From IMG/VR virus record IMGVR_UViG_3300043357_000058, positions 1-23,933 of that record: DNA of 23,933 nucleotides, one strand, 5' to 3'. This DNA is from a virus. Of this stretch, positions 14,197 to 21,519 are shown one piece after another. The translations under genes were made by a program, and so were the position numbers. Positions within the stretch are counted from its first letter, which is position 1; each line of letters opens with the position of its first letter. The notes below the pieces were generated by a model. It was given only the letters and a program-made list of their open reading frames with translations, made no database searches and was not told the DNA's origin.

Positions 14197-17100
14197 ATGG
14201 GAATGCTCTTCGGACAAAAAACGCCCAAGACGCCAGAGGCCAATACACAGGTCTTGAACGGTGTTCGTGTCAACAGCTCCACCGCAGGCGCGGTACTCCC
14301 GGTCATCATCGGCCCGGCCCGCATTCCGATGAACATCATCGGACTTTGGGATTTCCTGGCGACTGCTCACACCACACCCGGCGAGCACATCGGCAAAGGC
14401 CTCGGCGGTGGAGGTTCCACTCCATCAACCACGTCTTATACATACAGCACAGCAATGCAAGCTGCTCTCGGCTTCGGGCCTATCGATCACGTCGATGCTC
14501 TTTGGACATCGGCTGGCAAGATTCCGGTTCAAGCTCTCTCCACTGATTTCACCATCCCCGGTGGCGGTGGTCATATCGACATTAGTGATCCTGGCTATCA
14601 GGGCGACAAGGGAGTGGGTGCTCACACTGCATACAGCCAACTGGTGGATGACTTTGGCGCGGATGGCAGCGTCACTCTCTCGGGAACATACAACGTCCCG
14701 CTCACCGCTGGTGCTGTCGTGGCTCCCGGAGTCTACACAGTCACTACGCCCTCGGCGGGCGTGAAGCGTTACACGTTCCATTCGTCGGATGCGGGCAAGA
14801 CGGTCACGATCAATTACACAACGAACTTCGCCGTGGTGCAGCTGACGGCTGAGATCGTCATACCGGGCACCGCGTCATACGACGTTCCTGACCCGACCAA
14901 CTTTCAATATCCTGTTCAGGTCAATTATGCCGTCAGCGGCGATCAGTTCTTCGGGCCGGGCACGATTACCGGCGTCCAGCAGTACAACGCGAACCTTTCG
15001 GGTCATTACACATTCAATTCCGGTGACATCGGACAAACCGTAATCATCACGTATGCCAGCAAAGACCCAAACAGCGATGCCGCGACGGTCTCCAACTGGA
15101 GCTTGATCCAAGGAACGGATACACAGGCGGCTTGGTCCTATCTGGACGCGCATCACCAGGACGCGGCCCTCGCGCACCGCAACATAGCGATGATCGTTTC
15201 ATCCGCTCTACAGCTCGGCTCCTCGGGAAGCATGCCGCAGTTGAGCTTTGAGGGCATCGCCAACAAGTACATGGTGGGTGCCGGTAACGCGGGATGCAAC
15301 CCGGCAGACGTCATCGCTGCTATCCTCACGGACCCGGATTGGGGAATCGAGTTTGATTCTGATCTTCTCGGCGACTGGAGCAATGCGCGGGCCTTCTGGC
15401 AAGCGAACGGCTTCTTCATCGCGCTATTTCAGGACACACAATCCACCGCGTGGGATGTCATCGATCAAATCTTAGATGCCGGTCAGGCTGTGCGCTTCTG
15501 GGATGACGGCAAGTTACAGATCGCCGTCTATGGCGACACTTCGGCAGCCGGCAACGGAGCGATTTTCGAGCCAGACACACAGCCAGTGTTTGAGTTCTCT
15601 GTTGACGACATGGTAGCGGCGGGCGGCTCCGAACCCGTCAAGGTCGAACTGAAGCCAGAGAACAACGTGTTCAACCGCGTCAAGGTTGAATTCCAGAACG
15701 CCCAGAACGATTACAACACCGACGTAATCATGGAGGACGACCCGGCATCTATCCAGACGTTCGGCGTCAACGAAGAGGGACAGCAGTCCTGGCATTTCAT
15801 CCGTTCCGTACAAGTCGCGCAGGTGGCGGCTAACCTCCGCTTGAAGCGCATGGTCAACATCCGTGAGCAGTTCACGATGACGGTCACAACCCGCTATCGT
15901 GCTGACCTCAAGCCGATGAAGCTCATCACCGTCACTTGGGACAAGATGGGCTGGAACCAGAAGCCTCTCCGTGTCCTATCCATCGAAGACACGCACGCGG
16001 GCCTAAACCTGACGCTGGAAGAGTTCCCCTACGGTGTTTCTAAGCCGACGATTCACCCGAAGATGACGCCACAGGCTATCAATGCCAATCCCGGCTTGAT
16101 CAACCCCGGCGACACAGCCATCGAGGCTCTTGAAATCCCTGACCCGATGAACGGCTTCGCGGGTCGCAGGGTTCGCTTCTACGCTAACCCCGAGACTCCC
16201 GACAATTGGGGAGGCTGCGAGATTTTCACGTCCGACGACGATTCGTTCTATGTCCCTCGCGGGCAGATCGTCAGCCCGGTCGTGGTTGGCACTCTAACCT
16301 CAACGCTGAACGTTGGCACCGGCGACCCGGATACACAGTCGTTCACCATGACCGTGAACAACGGGCTACAGATTGTCACACCGCCCGTGTCTGACTTCGA
16401 CAACAAGTTAAGTCTGCTTGCCATCATCCAAAGCGGCTCGTTTGAGATCCTCGCCTTCAAGAACGCGGCCCTAACCGGGGTCGGCGTGTACACCTTGGAT
16501 CATTTCCATCGTGGATTGTTCGGCACAACGCGGGCCTCGTGGACGTCGGGTGCGAAAGTTATCGAGTTGGGCGAGGCGTTCGTGGAGATCGAGTACCCGG
16601 CGAGCCGTGACGGAAGCGACCTCTACATCAAGGCGGCATCCTTCAACAAGCTGAGAGGACGCCAGCAAGATTTAGGCGACATCAGTTCTGTATCCATTGT
16701 GCTGACCGGCGATAACCCCGGCCTCTATGACAAGGATGCGGGAACCCTCTCACTGGGCAAGACCATTGACGACACAGTTTCAGGACGGCTGGCAAGAACG
16801 GCGGCACACAGCACGTATCGCCCAACAACAAACCCGCTTACTGCGCACGACGCTGGTTCGAATACGACTGTCAACATCGCAGCGTTCCACATGCGAGTGC
16901 CCGGTTTCGCGGACATCAGTCTCAACAGCGGAACGATCACCAATCTGTCATATGACACCCTGTACTTCATCTATTACAACGATCTCAGCCTCGCGGGTGG
17001 GGCGGTGACTTACCTCTCCACCACAACCAAAGAGACTGCGATCACAAGTGGTTCGTCGTTCTTCGTTGGATCAATCCGCACACCGAAGGCTGGCGCATTT

Positions 17101-17601
17101 GACACTGTAGGTTTCGGTGATGGAGGCGCGGGTGCCCACACCGGGATGATTTCGCGTTTCCGTTTCTCGACAGAGAGTGTGACAGGCGCGGTAAGTAGTC
17201 CGGACAACGCGAACGACGGTGATCCGAGCACGAAAGCTACACTGAATGCTTCCGGCACTGGAAGCGTCAACATCGAGCAGATCATCCTGCAGCAGGTGAC
17301 GGCTTTCACACGAAACTACTCTGCGCTAAAGATGAACATAATCTGGGCGATACCGACCAATAGCCTGAACGGTTCGGGCACTCGTGTAACGGTGGCCTTT
17401 GTGGGCGCGGGGACGACTCTCTCCACAATCAACGTTAATGCAGGTGTCACACAAGCTGTCCGACTGGATTCAGTTGACATCCCGGTCAGCTCCAATCCTG
17501 CCGGATACGAAATCTCCATTCAAGCCTTTGGAACTGTCGGGGACAGCAGCGGTACTCTGCATGTCGATGTCTATGACGTTTGGGTAGAGGGTACGGAGTA
17601 A
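14197..17601 (+). CDS. Tail tip / host specificity protein (GTA ORF15 / gpJ-like)
   Basis: This 1134-residue protein is the largest in the window and the probable receptor-reaching tip. Residues 1-160 resemble the start of phage tip proteins (GPARIPMNIIGLWDF, then a Gly-rich linker). Two related beta modules follow at about 166-208 and 243-288, each ending in YTF-x-S-x-D-x-G-x-T-V-x-I-x-Y. A Phage-tail_3-like region (about 370-620) includes AWDVIDQILDAGQAVRFWDD. Further beta domains run to the end; residues 870-1134 look like a C-terminal attachment region with GFGDGGAGAHTG and a final sandwich domain. Such proteins carry host range. The ATG abuts the peptidase stop. The general role is confident; domain boundaries are approximate. 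Confidence 0.88.
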   Translation: MGMLFGQKTPKTPEANTQVLNGVRVNSSTAGAVLPVIIGPARIPMNIIGLWDFLATAHTTPGEHIGKGLGGGGSTPSTTSYTYSTAMQAALGFGPIDHVDALWTSAGKIPVQALSTDFTIPGGGGHIDISDPGYQGDKGVGAHTAYSQLVDDFGADGSVTLSGTYNVPLTAGAVVAPGVYTVTTPSAGVKRYTFHSSDAGKTVTINYTTNFAVVQLTAEIVIPGTASYDVPDPTNFQYPVQVNYAVSGDQFFGPGTITGVQQYNANLSGHYTFNSGDIGQTVIITYASKDPNSDAATVSNWSLIQGTDTQAAWSYLDAHHQDAALAHRNIAMIVSSALQLGSSGSMPQLSFEGIANKYMVGAGNAGCNPADVIAAILTDPDWGIEFDSDLLGDWSNARAFWQANGFFIALFQDTQSTAWDVIDQILDAGQAVRFWDDGKLQIAVYGDTSAAGNGAIFEPDTQPVFEFSVDDMVAAGGSEPVKVELKPENNVFNRVKVEFQNAQNDYNTDVIMEDDPASIQTFGVNEEGQQSWHFIRSVQVAQVAANLRLKRMVNIREQFTMTVTTRYRADLKPMKLITVTWDKMGWNQKPLRVLSIEDTHAGLNLTLEEFPYGVSKPTIHPKMTPQAINANPGLINPGDTAIEALEIPDPMNGFAGRRVRFYANPETPDNWGGCEIFTSDDDSFYVPRGQIVSPVVVGTLTSTLNVGTGDPDTQSFTMTVNNGLQIVTPPVSDFDNKLSLLAIIQSGSFEILAFKNAALTGVGVYTLDHFHRGLFGTTRASWTSGAKVIELGEAFVEIEYPASRDGSDLYIKAASFNKLRGRQQDLGDISSVSIVLTGDNPGLYDKDAGTLSLGKTIDDTVSGRLARTAAHSTYRPTTNPLTAHDAGSNTTVNIAAFHMRVPGFADISLNSGTITNLSYDTLYFIYYNDLSLAGGAVTYLSTTTKETAITSGSSFFVGSIRTPKAGAFDTVGFGDGGAGAHTGMISRFRFSTESVTGAVSSPDNANDGDPSTKATLNASGTGSVNIEQIILQQVTAFTRNYSALKMNIIWAIPTNSLNGSGTRVTVAFVGAGTTLSTINVNAGVTQAVRLDSVDIPVSSNPAGYEISIQAFGTVGDSSGTLHVDVYDVWVEGTE

Positions 17602-17605
17602 ACAT

Positions 17606-17869
17606 ATGGATCACAGAACAGAAATCATCAAACACGAACAGCCGAATGACGAATGCATCGCGGTCACAATCCGTTGCTGCGGTGATCCCAAGACGGATAG
17701 CACGACGACGATCAACGCGGCGCACACCCTCACCTTGGAGCAGATCGAGGCCTCGGTAGACGTGCATCACGACAACGTAGCTAAGAAGCACACGGCCCTC
17801 GCAGCCGGGCGGAGTCATCTGGACAAGCTGAAGGGCATGGTCAAGCAGCATCCAGCCGAGAAGAAATAA
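17606..17869 (+). CDS. Small hypothetical protein in the tail-fibre block
   Basis: I do not recognise this 87-residue protein. It has a short N-terminal beta region (ECIAVTIRCCGDPKTDSTTT) and then a charged helix (TLEQIEASVDVHHDNVAKKH and onward) that could form a coiled coil, ending in a Lys-rich tail. There is no signal peptide or membrane segment. The ATG has GGAG about 8 bases upstream, within the end of the tail tip gene. Its place between tip and fibre-like genes suggests a small structural or assembly role, which is only inferred from neighbours. Confidence 0.7.
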   Translation: MDHRTEIIKHEQPNDECIAVTIRCCGDPKTDSTTTINAAHTLTLEQIEASVDVHHDNVAKKHTALAAGRSHLDKLKGMVKQHPAEKK

Positions 17870-17897
17870 GACTTTGTGATTATTTAGTAGGAGCACT

Positions 17898-18440
17898 ATG
17901 AGCAGTCTGACTTTCGGAGCGAATGCTCTGATCAACAAGCCGTGGCGGGGGCCGTGGGACAGCACAGTCAACTATGTCCTGTTCGATACCGTGTCTTACG
18001 GCGGTTCGTCCTGGGTTTGCATTTTGCCCAACACGAATGTCATACCGGGAACGGATGACACGAAATGGAATCTGCTGGCGTCCGTCGGCGGTCTTGATCC
18101 CACGTTGGAATTGGCTGTTTATGTGCCTGGCTTGTTCAATTCCAGCCAAGAGGTCGTCTCGATTAACGTCGTGCGGGCCTTCACGCTTCCGATTCATTTG
18201 ACCGGTTCGATTGGTACCTTAAAAGTGGCACCGGCTGACGGCAGCAAGGCATTCACTATCGAGAAAAACGGTTCCTCGGTCGGCACTCTCACGTTCGCGC
18301 TGCACAGCACTACGGGCGTATTCGCTATGGCGTCTGCTGAAAGTTTCGCCGTGAACGACACATTTTCTATTTTGGCTCCATCCGTGCAAGACTCAGTCGC
18401 GGCTGGACTCGCGGTAACTCTACTGGGCACCAAAGACTAA
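17898..18440 (+). CDS. Tail-fibre-like protein with carbohydrate-binding-type N-terminus
   Basis: Residues 16-60 have the spaced aromatic pattern of CBM5/12-like modules (PWRGPWDSTVNYVLFDTV, then SSWVC and a W near residue 57), frequent in phage fibres and chitin/glycan-binding proteins. The remaining 120 residues form a beta-sandwich with SIGTLKVAPADGSKAFTIEK, NGSSVGTLTFA, and a final DSVAAGLAVTLLG strand, a pattern I associate with phage side-fibre proteins. It likely binds surface glycans or decorates the tip. The ATG has GGAG 6 bases upstream. Family resemblance is by pattern only. Confidence 0.75.
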   Translation: MSSLTFGANALINKPWRGPWDSTVNYVLFDTVSYGGSSWVCILPNTNVIPGTDDTKWNLLASVGGLDPTLELAVYVPGLFNSSQEVVSINVVRAFTLPIHLTGSIGTLKVAPADGSKAFTIEKNGSSVGTLTFALHSTTGVFAMASAESFAVNDTFSILAPSVQDSVAAGLAVTLLGTKD

Positions 18441-18455
18441 TAGGAGAAACAAACC

Positions 18456-18917
18456 ATGTCCGTAACCAGCGCACTTTGCACAAGCTACAAGAAGGAACTC
18501 TTGAGTGGTGTGCATCTTTCCTCAGACACCTACAAGATCCTCTTGCTCAAAGTGGGAGCCACGGGCACCTACGATGCGGCAGTCACCAACGTCGGCACCC
18601 CCGGCTCGGGCTCTCCCACCACGGCCAATGTCGGAACCGATGAAGCCTCGGGAACCGGGTATACCACTGGCGGCGTGACCATGAGCGGATTCACCACGTC
18701 AAGTTCGGGCACGTCCGTGTGGATCGACTGGACGACCGATCCTTCTTGGGCTGCGTCCTCGATCTCTGCAATTGGAGCCGTCCTCTACAACAGCACCCAG
18801 GGCAACAAGGCTGTTGCTGTTATCAGCTTCGGCGGCACGATCACTGACACCAGCGGAACCTTCACGATCACGCTTCCAGCTCCGGGAGCGGGAACGGCGA
18901 TCATCAATCTGGTCTAA
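18456..18917 (+). CDS. Phage structural protein, fibre- or decoration-type
   Basis: This 153-residue protein is beta-rich with a Thr/Ser/Gly-rich composition. It opens with a helix and strand (YKKELLSGVHLSSDTYKILL), has EASGTGYTTGGVTMSGFTT in the middle, WTTDPSWAASSISAIGAVLY, and ends AVAVISFGGTITDTSGTFTI. I recall close patterns in many phage proteins of the tail-fibre region, usually unnamed. It is probably a virion protein. The start is supported by AGGAGA 9 bases upstream. A strong hairpin at 18943-18973 follows the gene, marking the likely end of the main late transcript. Confidence 0.72.
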   Translation: MSVTSALCTSYKKELLSGVHLSSDTYKILLLKVGATGTYDAAVTNVGTPGSGSPTTANVGTDEASGTGYTTGGVTMSGFTTSSSGTSVWIDWTTDPSWAASSISAIGAVLYNSTQGNKAVAVISFGGTITDTSGTFTITLPAPGAGTAIINLV

Positions 18918-18942
18918 TCCGCGCATTTGGTGACCCAAAACC

Positions 18943-18973
18943 AAGGGGACAGGGCTGTATGTCCTGTCCCCTT
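18943..18973 (+). terminator. Strong hairpin terminator at the end of the main late operon
   Basis: AAGGGGACAGG (18943-18953) and CCTGTCCCCTT (18963-18973) form an 11-bp perfect stem with a 9-base loop. An A-run lies just before it and a short TTT just after, so a modest intrinsic terminator is likely. It falls 26 bases after the stop at 18917 and before the repeat-containing protein. Confidence 0.75.
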
Positions 18974-18997
18974 TGAACTAAAAGGAACAAAAGTAAA

Positions 18998-20098
18998 ATG
19001 TCCACCGCTGGACCAAATCTACCTACAGCAGCGACAGGCACTACCAACACAATCGGTGGCGGCACAGTCGCCTGGTCTAACCCCACGAACATCGAAGCCA
19101 ATGATGGCACCGTTGCGTCTTGTCTCCCTGGTGTAGCGGTCACCGATGATCTTCGTGGTGGTGGGTTTGGTTTTTCTATACCCACCGGGGCAACAATTAA
19201 AGGCATTACACTTGAAGTCAATGCTTCAGCTTTTGTCAACGGGATTGAAGCGTACCACACGGTTGTACTTGAAGGTGGCGGCGGAGCAAGTGCTAATAGA
19301 GCCTCCGGTGTACTAAGCAACACCCTGACAACTGCTACCTTTGGTGGGCCGACTGACCTGTGGGGAACCACATGGACACCTGCTCAGATCAATGCTGGTG
19401 GTTTTGTTGCTAATGTAACTTTTCAGAGCACAGGCAGCGGCCCTGGAACTGTAAGCGTTGATTTCTTCCGCATCACGGTCACTTATGGCGTGGATGCCAA
19501 CGTCAACGTCACTGGCGTGTCAGCGACAGGCTCTCTCGGGACCGCAACATTCAAAGGAACGGCTACGGTCTCTCCGACCGGGCGGTCTGCAACCGCGAGC
19601 TTGGGCACGGCGACCTTCAAGGGTACCGCCAACTTCAACGCTACGGGCCTAAGCGCGACCGCCTCACTCGGCGGTGCTATTCCGACAATTTCTGTTCCGG
19701 TCACTGGGGTCAGCGCGACCGCCTCACTCGGCACGGCAACATTCAAGGGTACAGCGACATTCGCTGTCACAGGATTGAGCGCGACGGCTTCTTTGGGTGC
19801 AGTTATTCCGACAGTATTCTCTCTCCCAACGGGCCTAAGCGCGACCGCCTCAATTGGCACGGCGACTTTCAAGGGCACTGCCAACTTCAACGCTACGGGC
19901 CTAAGCGCAACGGCTTCTCTGGGGCAAGTCAGGATCGATGCTGTAATCAGCATCACTGGCGTTCAGGCCACAGGTCTGCTCGGTCAAATCATTGACGTTC
20001 TTAGTGCTAACGTTGTGGGAGTCTCGGCGAGTGCCTTTGTGCGTAGCGTGACGGTGGAAGTTCGCAACCGGATGCCCGTCGTCGTTTGGATCAACTAA
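18998..20098 (+). CDS. Repeat-containing fibre-like structural protein
   Basis: Residues 1-165 look like a beta-sandwich domain (WSNPTNIEANDGTVASC, GFGFSIPTGATIKGITLEV, DLWGTTWTPAQINAGGF), which I recall in phage and secreted proteins. Residues 173-340 consist of nine units of 20-22 residues, each starting G-[VLR]-S-A-T-[AG]-S-L-G and often followed by TATFKGTA. Such repeats form elongated fibre shafts or adhesive arrays in phage tail genes. The first half is less GC-rich than the repeats and neighbouring genes, a hint of mosaic origin. The ATG has AAGGA 11 bases upstream, and the gene lies beyond a terminator-like hairpin, so it may have separate expression. The end overlaps the leftward exported-protein gene by 4 bases. 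Confidence 0.8.
   Translation: MSTAGPNLPTAATGTTNTIGGGTVAWSNPTNIEANDGTVASCLPGVAVTDDLRGGGFGFSIPTGATIKGITLEVNASAFVNGIEAYHTVVLEGGGGASANRASGVLSNTLTTATFGGPTDLWGTTWTPAQINAGGFVANVTFQSTGSGPGTVSVDFFRITVTYGVDANVNVTGVSATGSLGTATFKGTATVSPTGRSATASLGTATFKGTANFNATGLSATASLGGAIPTISVPVTGVSATASLGTATFKGTATFAVTGLSATASLGAVIPTVFSLPTGLSATASIGTATFKGTANFNATGLSATASLGQVRIDAVISITGVQATGLLGQIIDVLSANVVGVSASAFVRSVTVEVRNRMPVVVWIN
19514..20075 (+). repeat. Nine tandem 20-22-residue coding repeats
   Basis: The segment encodes successive units beginning GVSATGSLG, GRSATASLG, GLSATASLG, GVSATASLG, GLSATASLG, GLSATASIG, GLSATASLG, GVQATGLLG and GVSASAFV. At the DNA level, 29 bases are identical at 19628-19656 and 19880-19908, 252 bases apart, and shorter blocks are shared by others. 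The repeats keep the reading frame, so unit loss or gain would alter fibre length without a frameshift. Confidence 0.9.
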
Positions 20099-20529
20099 TA
20101 TCGCGTGACGTGATTGGAATCGTCCACGTGCGGCGGGACAACGGTCTTGGGAAATGGCTTGAGACCCGCGTTGTGGATGCTCCAGAAGGCTTCCACCCCG
20201 GTTACAACCACAGGAAGAATACGCTCCAGCTTGTGATGATGCGTCTTGTGCAGAAGGAACATACCGCCCATCACCGCTGCCTGTGAGCTACCGAAGTAAA
20301 TCGCTGCCTTGCCGTTATTGTTTACGAACGGGCGGGCCAGCGGGTTCATTTCGTGATTCACAAAGTTCCGAGTCGTGAAGCCATCGGCTGCGATGGAAGC
20401 TGCGCTTGCCGACATCAACATTACGTTGGTTCGGTCGAAGAAAGCGTGAGGCGTAGGTGCCTCGGGTAACGTCTGCGCGGCGGCTCCCAGGCTGCTTACG
20501 AAAAGAATTAGGATGGCGATGGTCTTCAT
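20095..20529 (-). CDS. Small exported protein, possible host-derived accessory gene
   Basis: This 144-residue protein has a signal peptide (MKTIAILILFVSSLGAAAQ) with likely cleavage after the AAA. The mature part begins TLPEAPTPHAFFDRTN and has ADGFTTRNFVNHEMNPLARP, a Gly/Met/Ala-rich hydrophobic segment around residues 78-94, and a His cluster (KTHHHKLE). I recall unnamed proteins with the QTLPEAPTPH / NPLARPFV style in Acidobacteriota, which is the main host hint in this window. The start has a perfect AAGGAG 7 bases upstream. It is the last gene of a leftward set and ends overlapping the fibre gene by 4 bases. It may act on the cell envelope during lysogeny, a guess from location only. Confidence 0.75.
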   Translation of the reverse strand: MKTIAILILFVSSLGAAAQTLPEAPTPHAFFDRTNVMLMSASAASIAADGFTTRNFVNHEMNPLARPFVNNNGKAAIYFGSSQAAVMGGMFLLHKTHHHKLERILPVVVTGVEAFWSIHNAGLKPFPKTVVPPHVDDSNHVTRY

Positions 20530-20575
20530 GTCTTGCTCCTTGTTTTGAAACTACTGACTCCCAATTGGTATTCAG

Positions 20576-20806
20576 CTAAAAGGTTCTTGTAGACCGGATC
20601 AGTGTCACCACAACACCTCCGCTTTCCCAGACCGCTGCTTCTTCCGCCGAGAGGAGATAGACCCAGCCGTGTCCACACCCAAGGCCACTGGCGCAAATCT
20701 TTGCCACAGCATCCGAGCCGGTTTTGGCTTCGACACGGTAAAGAGGGCCGGTTACTCCGCTAGTGCGAGTGAGCAACTTAATGACGAGTGCGTTATAGGT
20801 CGTCAT
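20576..20806 (-). CDS. Small hypothetical protein of the leftward block
   Basis: This 76-residue protein is not recognised. It is a compact alpha/beta candidate: strands at VIKLLTRTSG and LYRVEAKTG, a helix SDAVAKICASG, a Gly/Cys/His loop LGCGHGWVYL and a final strand GGVVVTLIRSTRTF. It has no membrane segment. Its ATG overlaps the upstream gene's stop as ATGA (20803-20806) and a GAGG sits 7 bases upstream, so both genes are almost certainly co-translated. Only its place in the leftward accessory operon can be given as context. Confidence 0.7.
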   Translation of the reverse strand: MTTYNALVIKLLTRTSGVTGPLYRVEAKTGSDAVAKICASGLGCGHGWVYLLSAEEAAVWESGGVVVTLIRSTRTF

Positions 20807-20985
20807 TGTTTGTCCTCGATGCAGCGATGGGCTGCCCCTAATAGGTCGTCCGAAAGCGCAACTTCGGGATGCACTCCGAAGACGAGGGCCGCGTCACGAG
20901 CGAGCAGCACCGGGTCGGTGTATTCGTCTGCGCGCTGCTGCATCCAGTCGATAACTTTGTTCTTGTGGTAGCTCATTGGTCTCAT
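20803..20985 (-). CDS. Tiny hypothetical protein, upstream partner of the 20576-20806 gene
   Basis: The protein has 60 residues from ATG 20985, or 57 from ATG 20976 (MSYHKNKVIDW). It is helical and charged (VIDWMQQRADEYTDPVLLAR, then LVFGVHPEVALSDDLL) and could be a small helical-bundle DNA- or protein-binding protein, though no family is recognised. Neither start has a strong ribosome site; the 20976 start has a GAG 5 bases or so upstream, and the 20985 start sits beside a hairpin, so the shorter form may be real. The gene overlaps the next by 4 bases. Confidence 0.65.
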   Translation of the reverse strand: MRPMSYHKNKVIDWMQQRADEYTDPVLLARDAALVFGVHPEVALSDDLLGAAHRCIEDKQ

Positions 20986-20988
20986 CAG

Positions 20989-21024
20989 GCACCGCGTTAC
21001 GGTGCGACCCGGCTCGGGCCGGGT
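20989..21024 (-). terminator. Two hairpins in the gap after the Pro/Ala-rich gene
   Basis: Read leftward, ACCCGGC (rc of GCCGGGT, 21018-21024) pairs with GCCGGGT (rc of 21007-21013) as a 7-bp GC stem with a 4-base loop, followed by a 6-bp GCACCG/CGGTGC stem with a 5-base loop (20989-21005). The T-run is absent in the leftward direction. These sit between the stop at 21031 and the next leftward gene and may reduce read-through, stabilise mRNA, or mask the start at 20985. Confidence 0.45.
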
Positions 21025-21030
21025 TTCGAC

Positions 21031-21519
21031 CTACTTCTTCTCCGGCTGAGGTTCGACCTTCACAAACTGGCCGGGTTTACCGGCCCGCATCTTCTGGAAT
21101 TGCGCAGCGGCTTCTTCCGCCGTGTTCAAACCGACAGACTTCGCACGAGCGACCCAAGTCCACTTCGCGCCCATCTCGCCGTACACGTGAATGAAGTCCT
21201 CTTTCTTTGGCTTGCCCGCGAGTTGGAACAACCGGATGCCTTCCTTGCGGGCGTCGCCAGCAGGAGTTGCAGGAGCCGGAGGTTTGGGAGCCGGGATCGC
21301 CTTCGCGGGTGCAGGAGCGGCGGTCTTCCCGACCAGTTGGTTTGTGTCGTCGTTCGCAGCGCGGGACTTCACATCGACCACGGGAGTCGGGGTTGCCGGA
21401 ATCAAAGCGGCGAGTTCCTTCGGGGTCATCTTGCCGAGTTTCTTCAGGGCTGATTTGCGGGTGATTCCGCTTTTCTCCATCACGACTTGAATCTGCTCGT
21501 TGCTAAAAGTGTTTTTCAT
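21031..21519 (-). CDS. Two-part hypothetical protein with Pro/Ala-rich linker
   Basis: From ATG 21519 this is a 162-residue protein. The N-terminus (FSNEQIQVVMEKSGITRKSA, then LKKLGKMTPKELAAL) looks like a small three-helix UBA- or HTH-like domain. A disordered Pro/Ala/Lys linker with APAPAKAIPAPKPPAPATPA follows (about 65-90). A C-terminal domain contains KEGIRLFQLAGKPKKEDF, VYGEMGAKWTWVARAKSVG and AEEAAAQFQKMRAG. I recall similar KEGIRLF-type segments in unnamed proteins but no function. The start is chosen because GGAGAG lies 8 bases upstream; an in-frame start at 21588 would be in a promoter-like AT-rich segment. It is the first gene of the leftward block and could be its regulator, which is speculation. 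Confidence 0.7.
   Translation of the reverse strand: MKNTFSNEQIQVVMEKSGITRKSALKKLGKMTPKELAALIPATPTPVVDVKSRAANDDTNQLVGKTAAPAPAKAIPAPKPPAPATPAGDARKEGIRLFQLAGKPKKEDFIHVYGEMGAKWTWVARAKSVGLNTAEEAAAQFQKMRAGKPGQFVKVEPQPEKK

Noticed and set aside
20869-21453. Long plus-strand open frame opposite the leftward genes
   Set aside because: It is antisense to three leftward genes that have good ribosome sites, and it starts without one; its protein is rich in Arg, Leu and His typical of a shadow frame.
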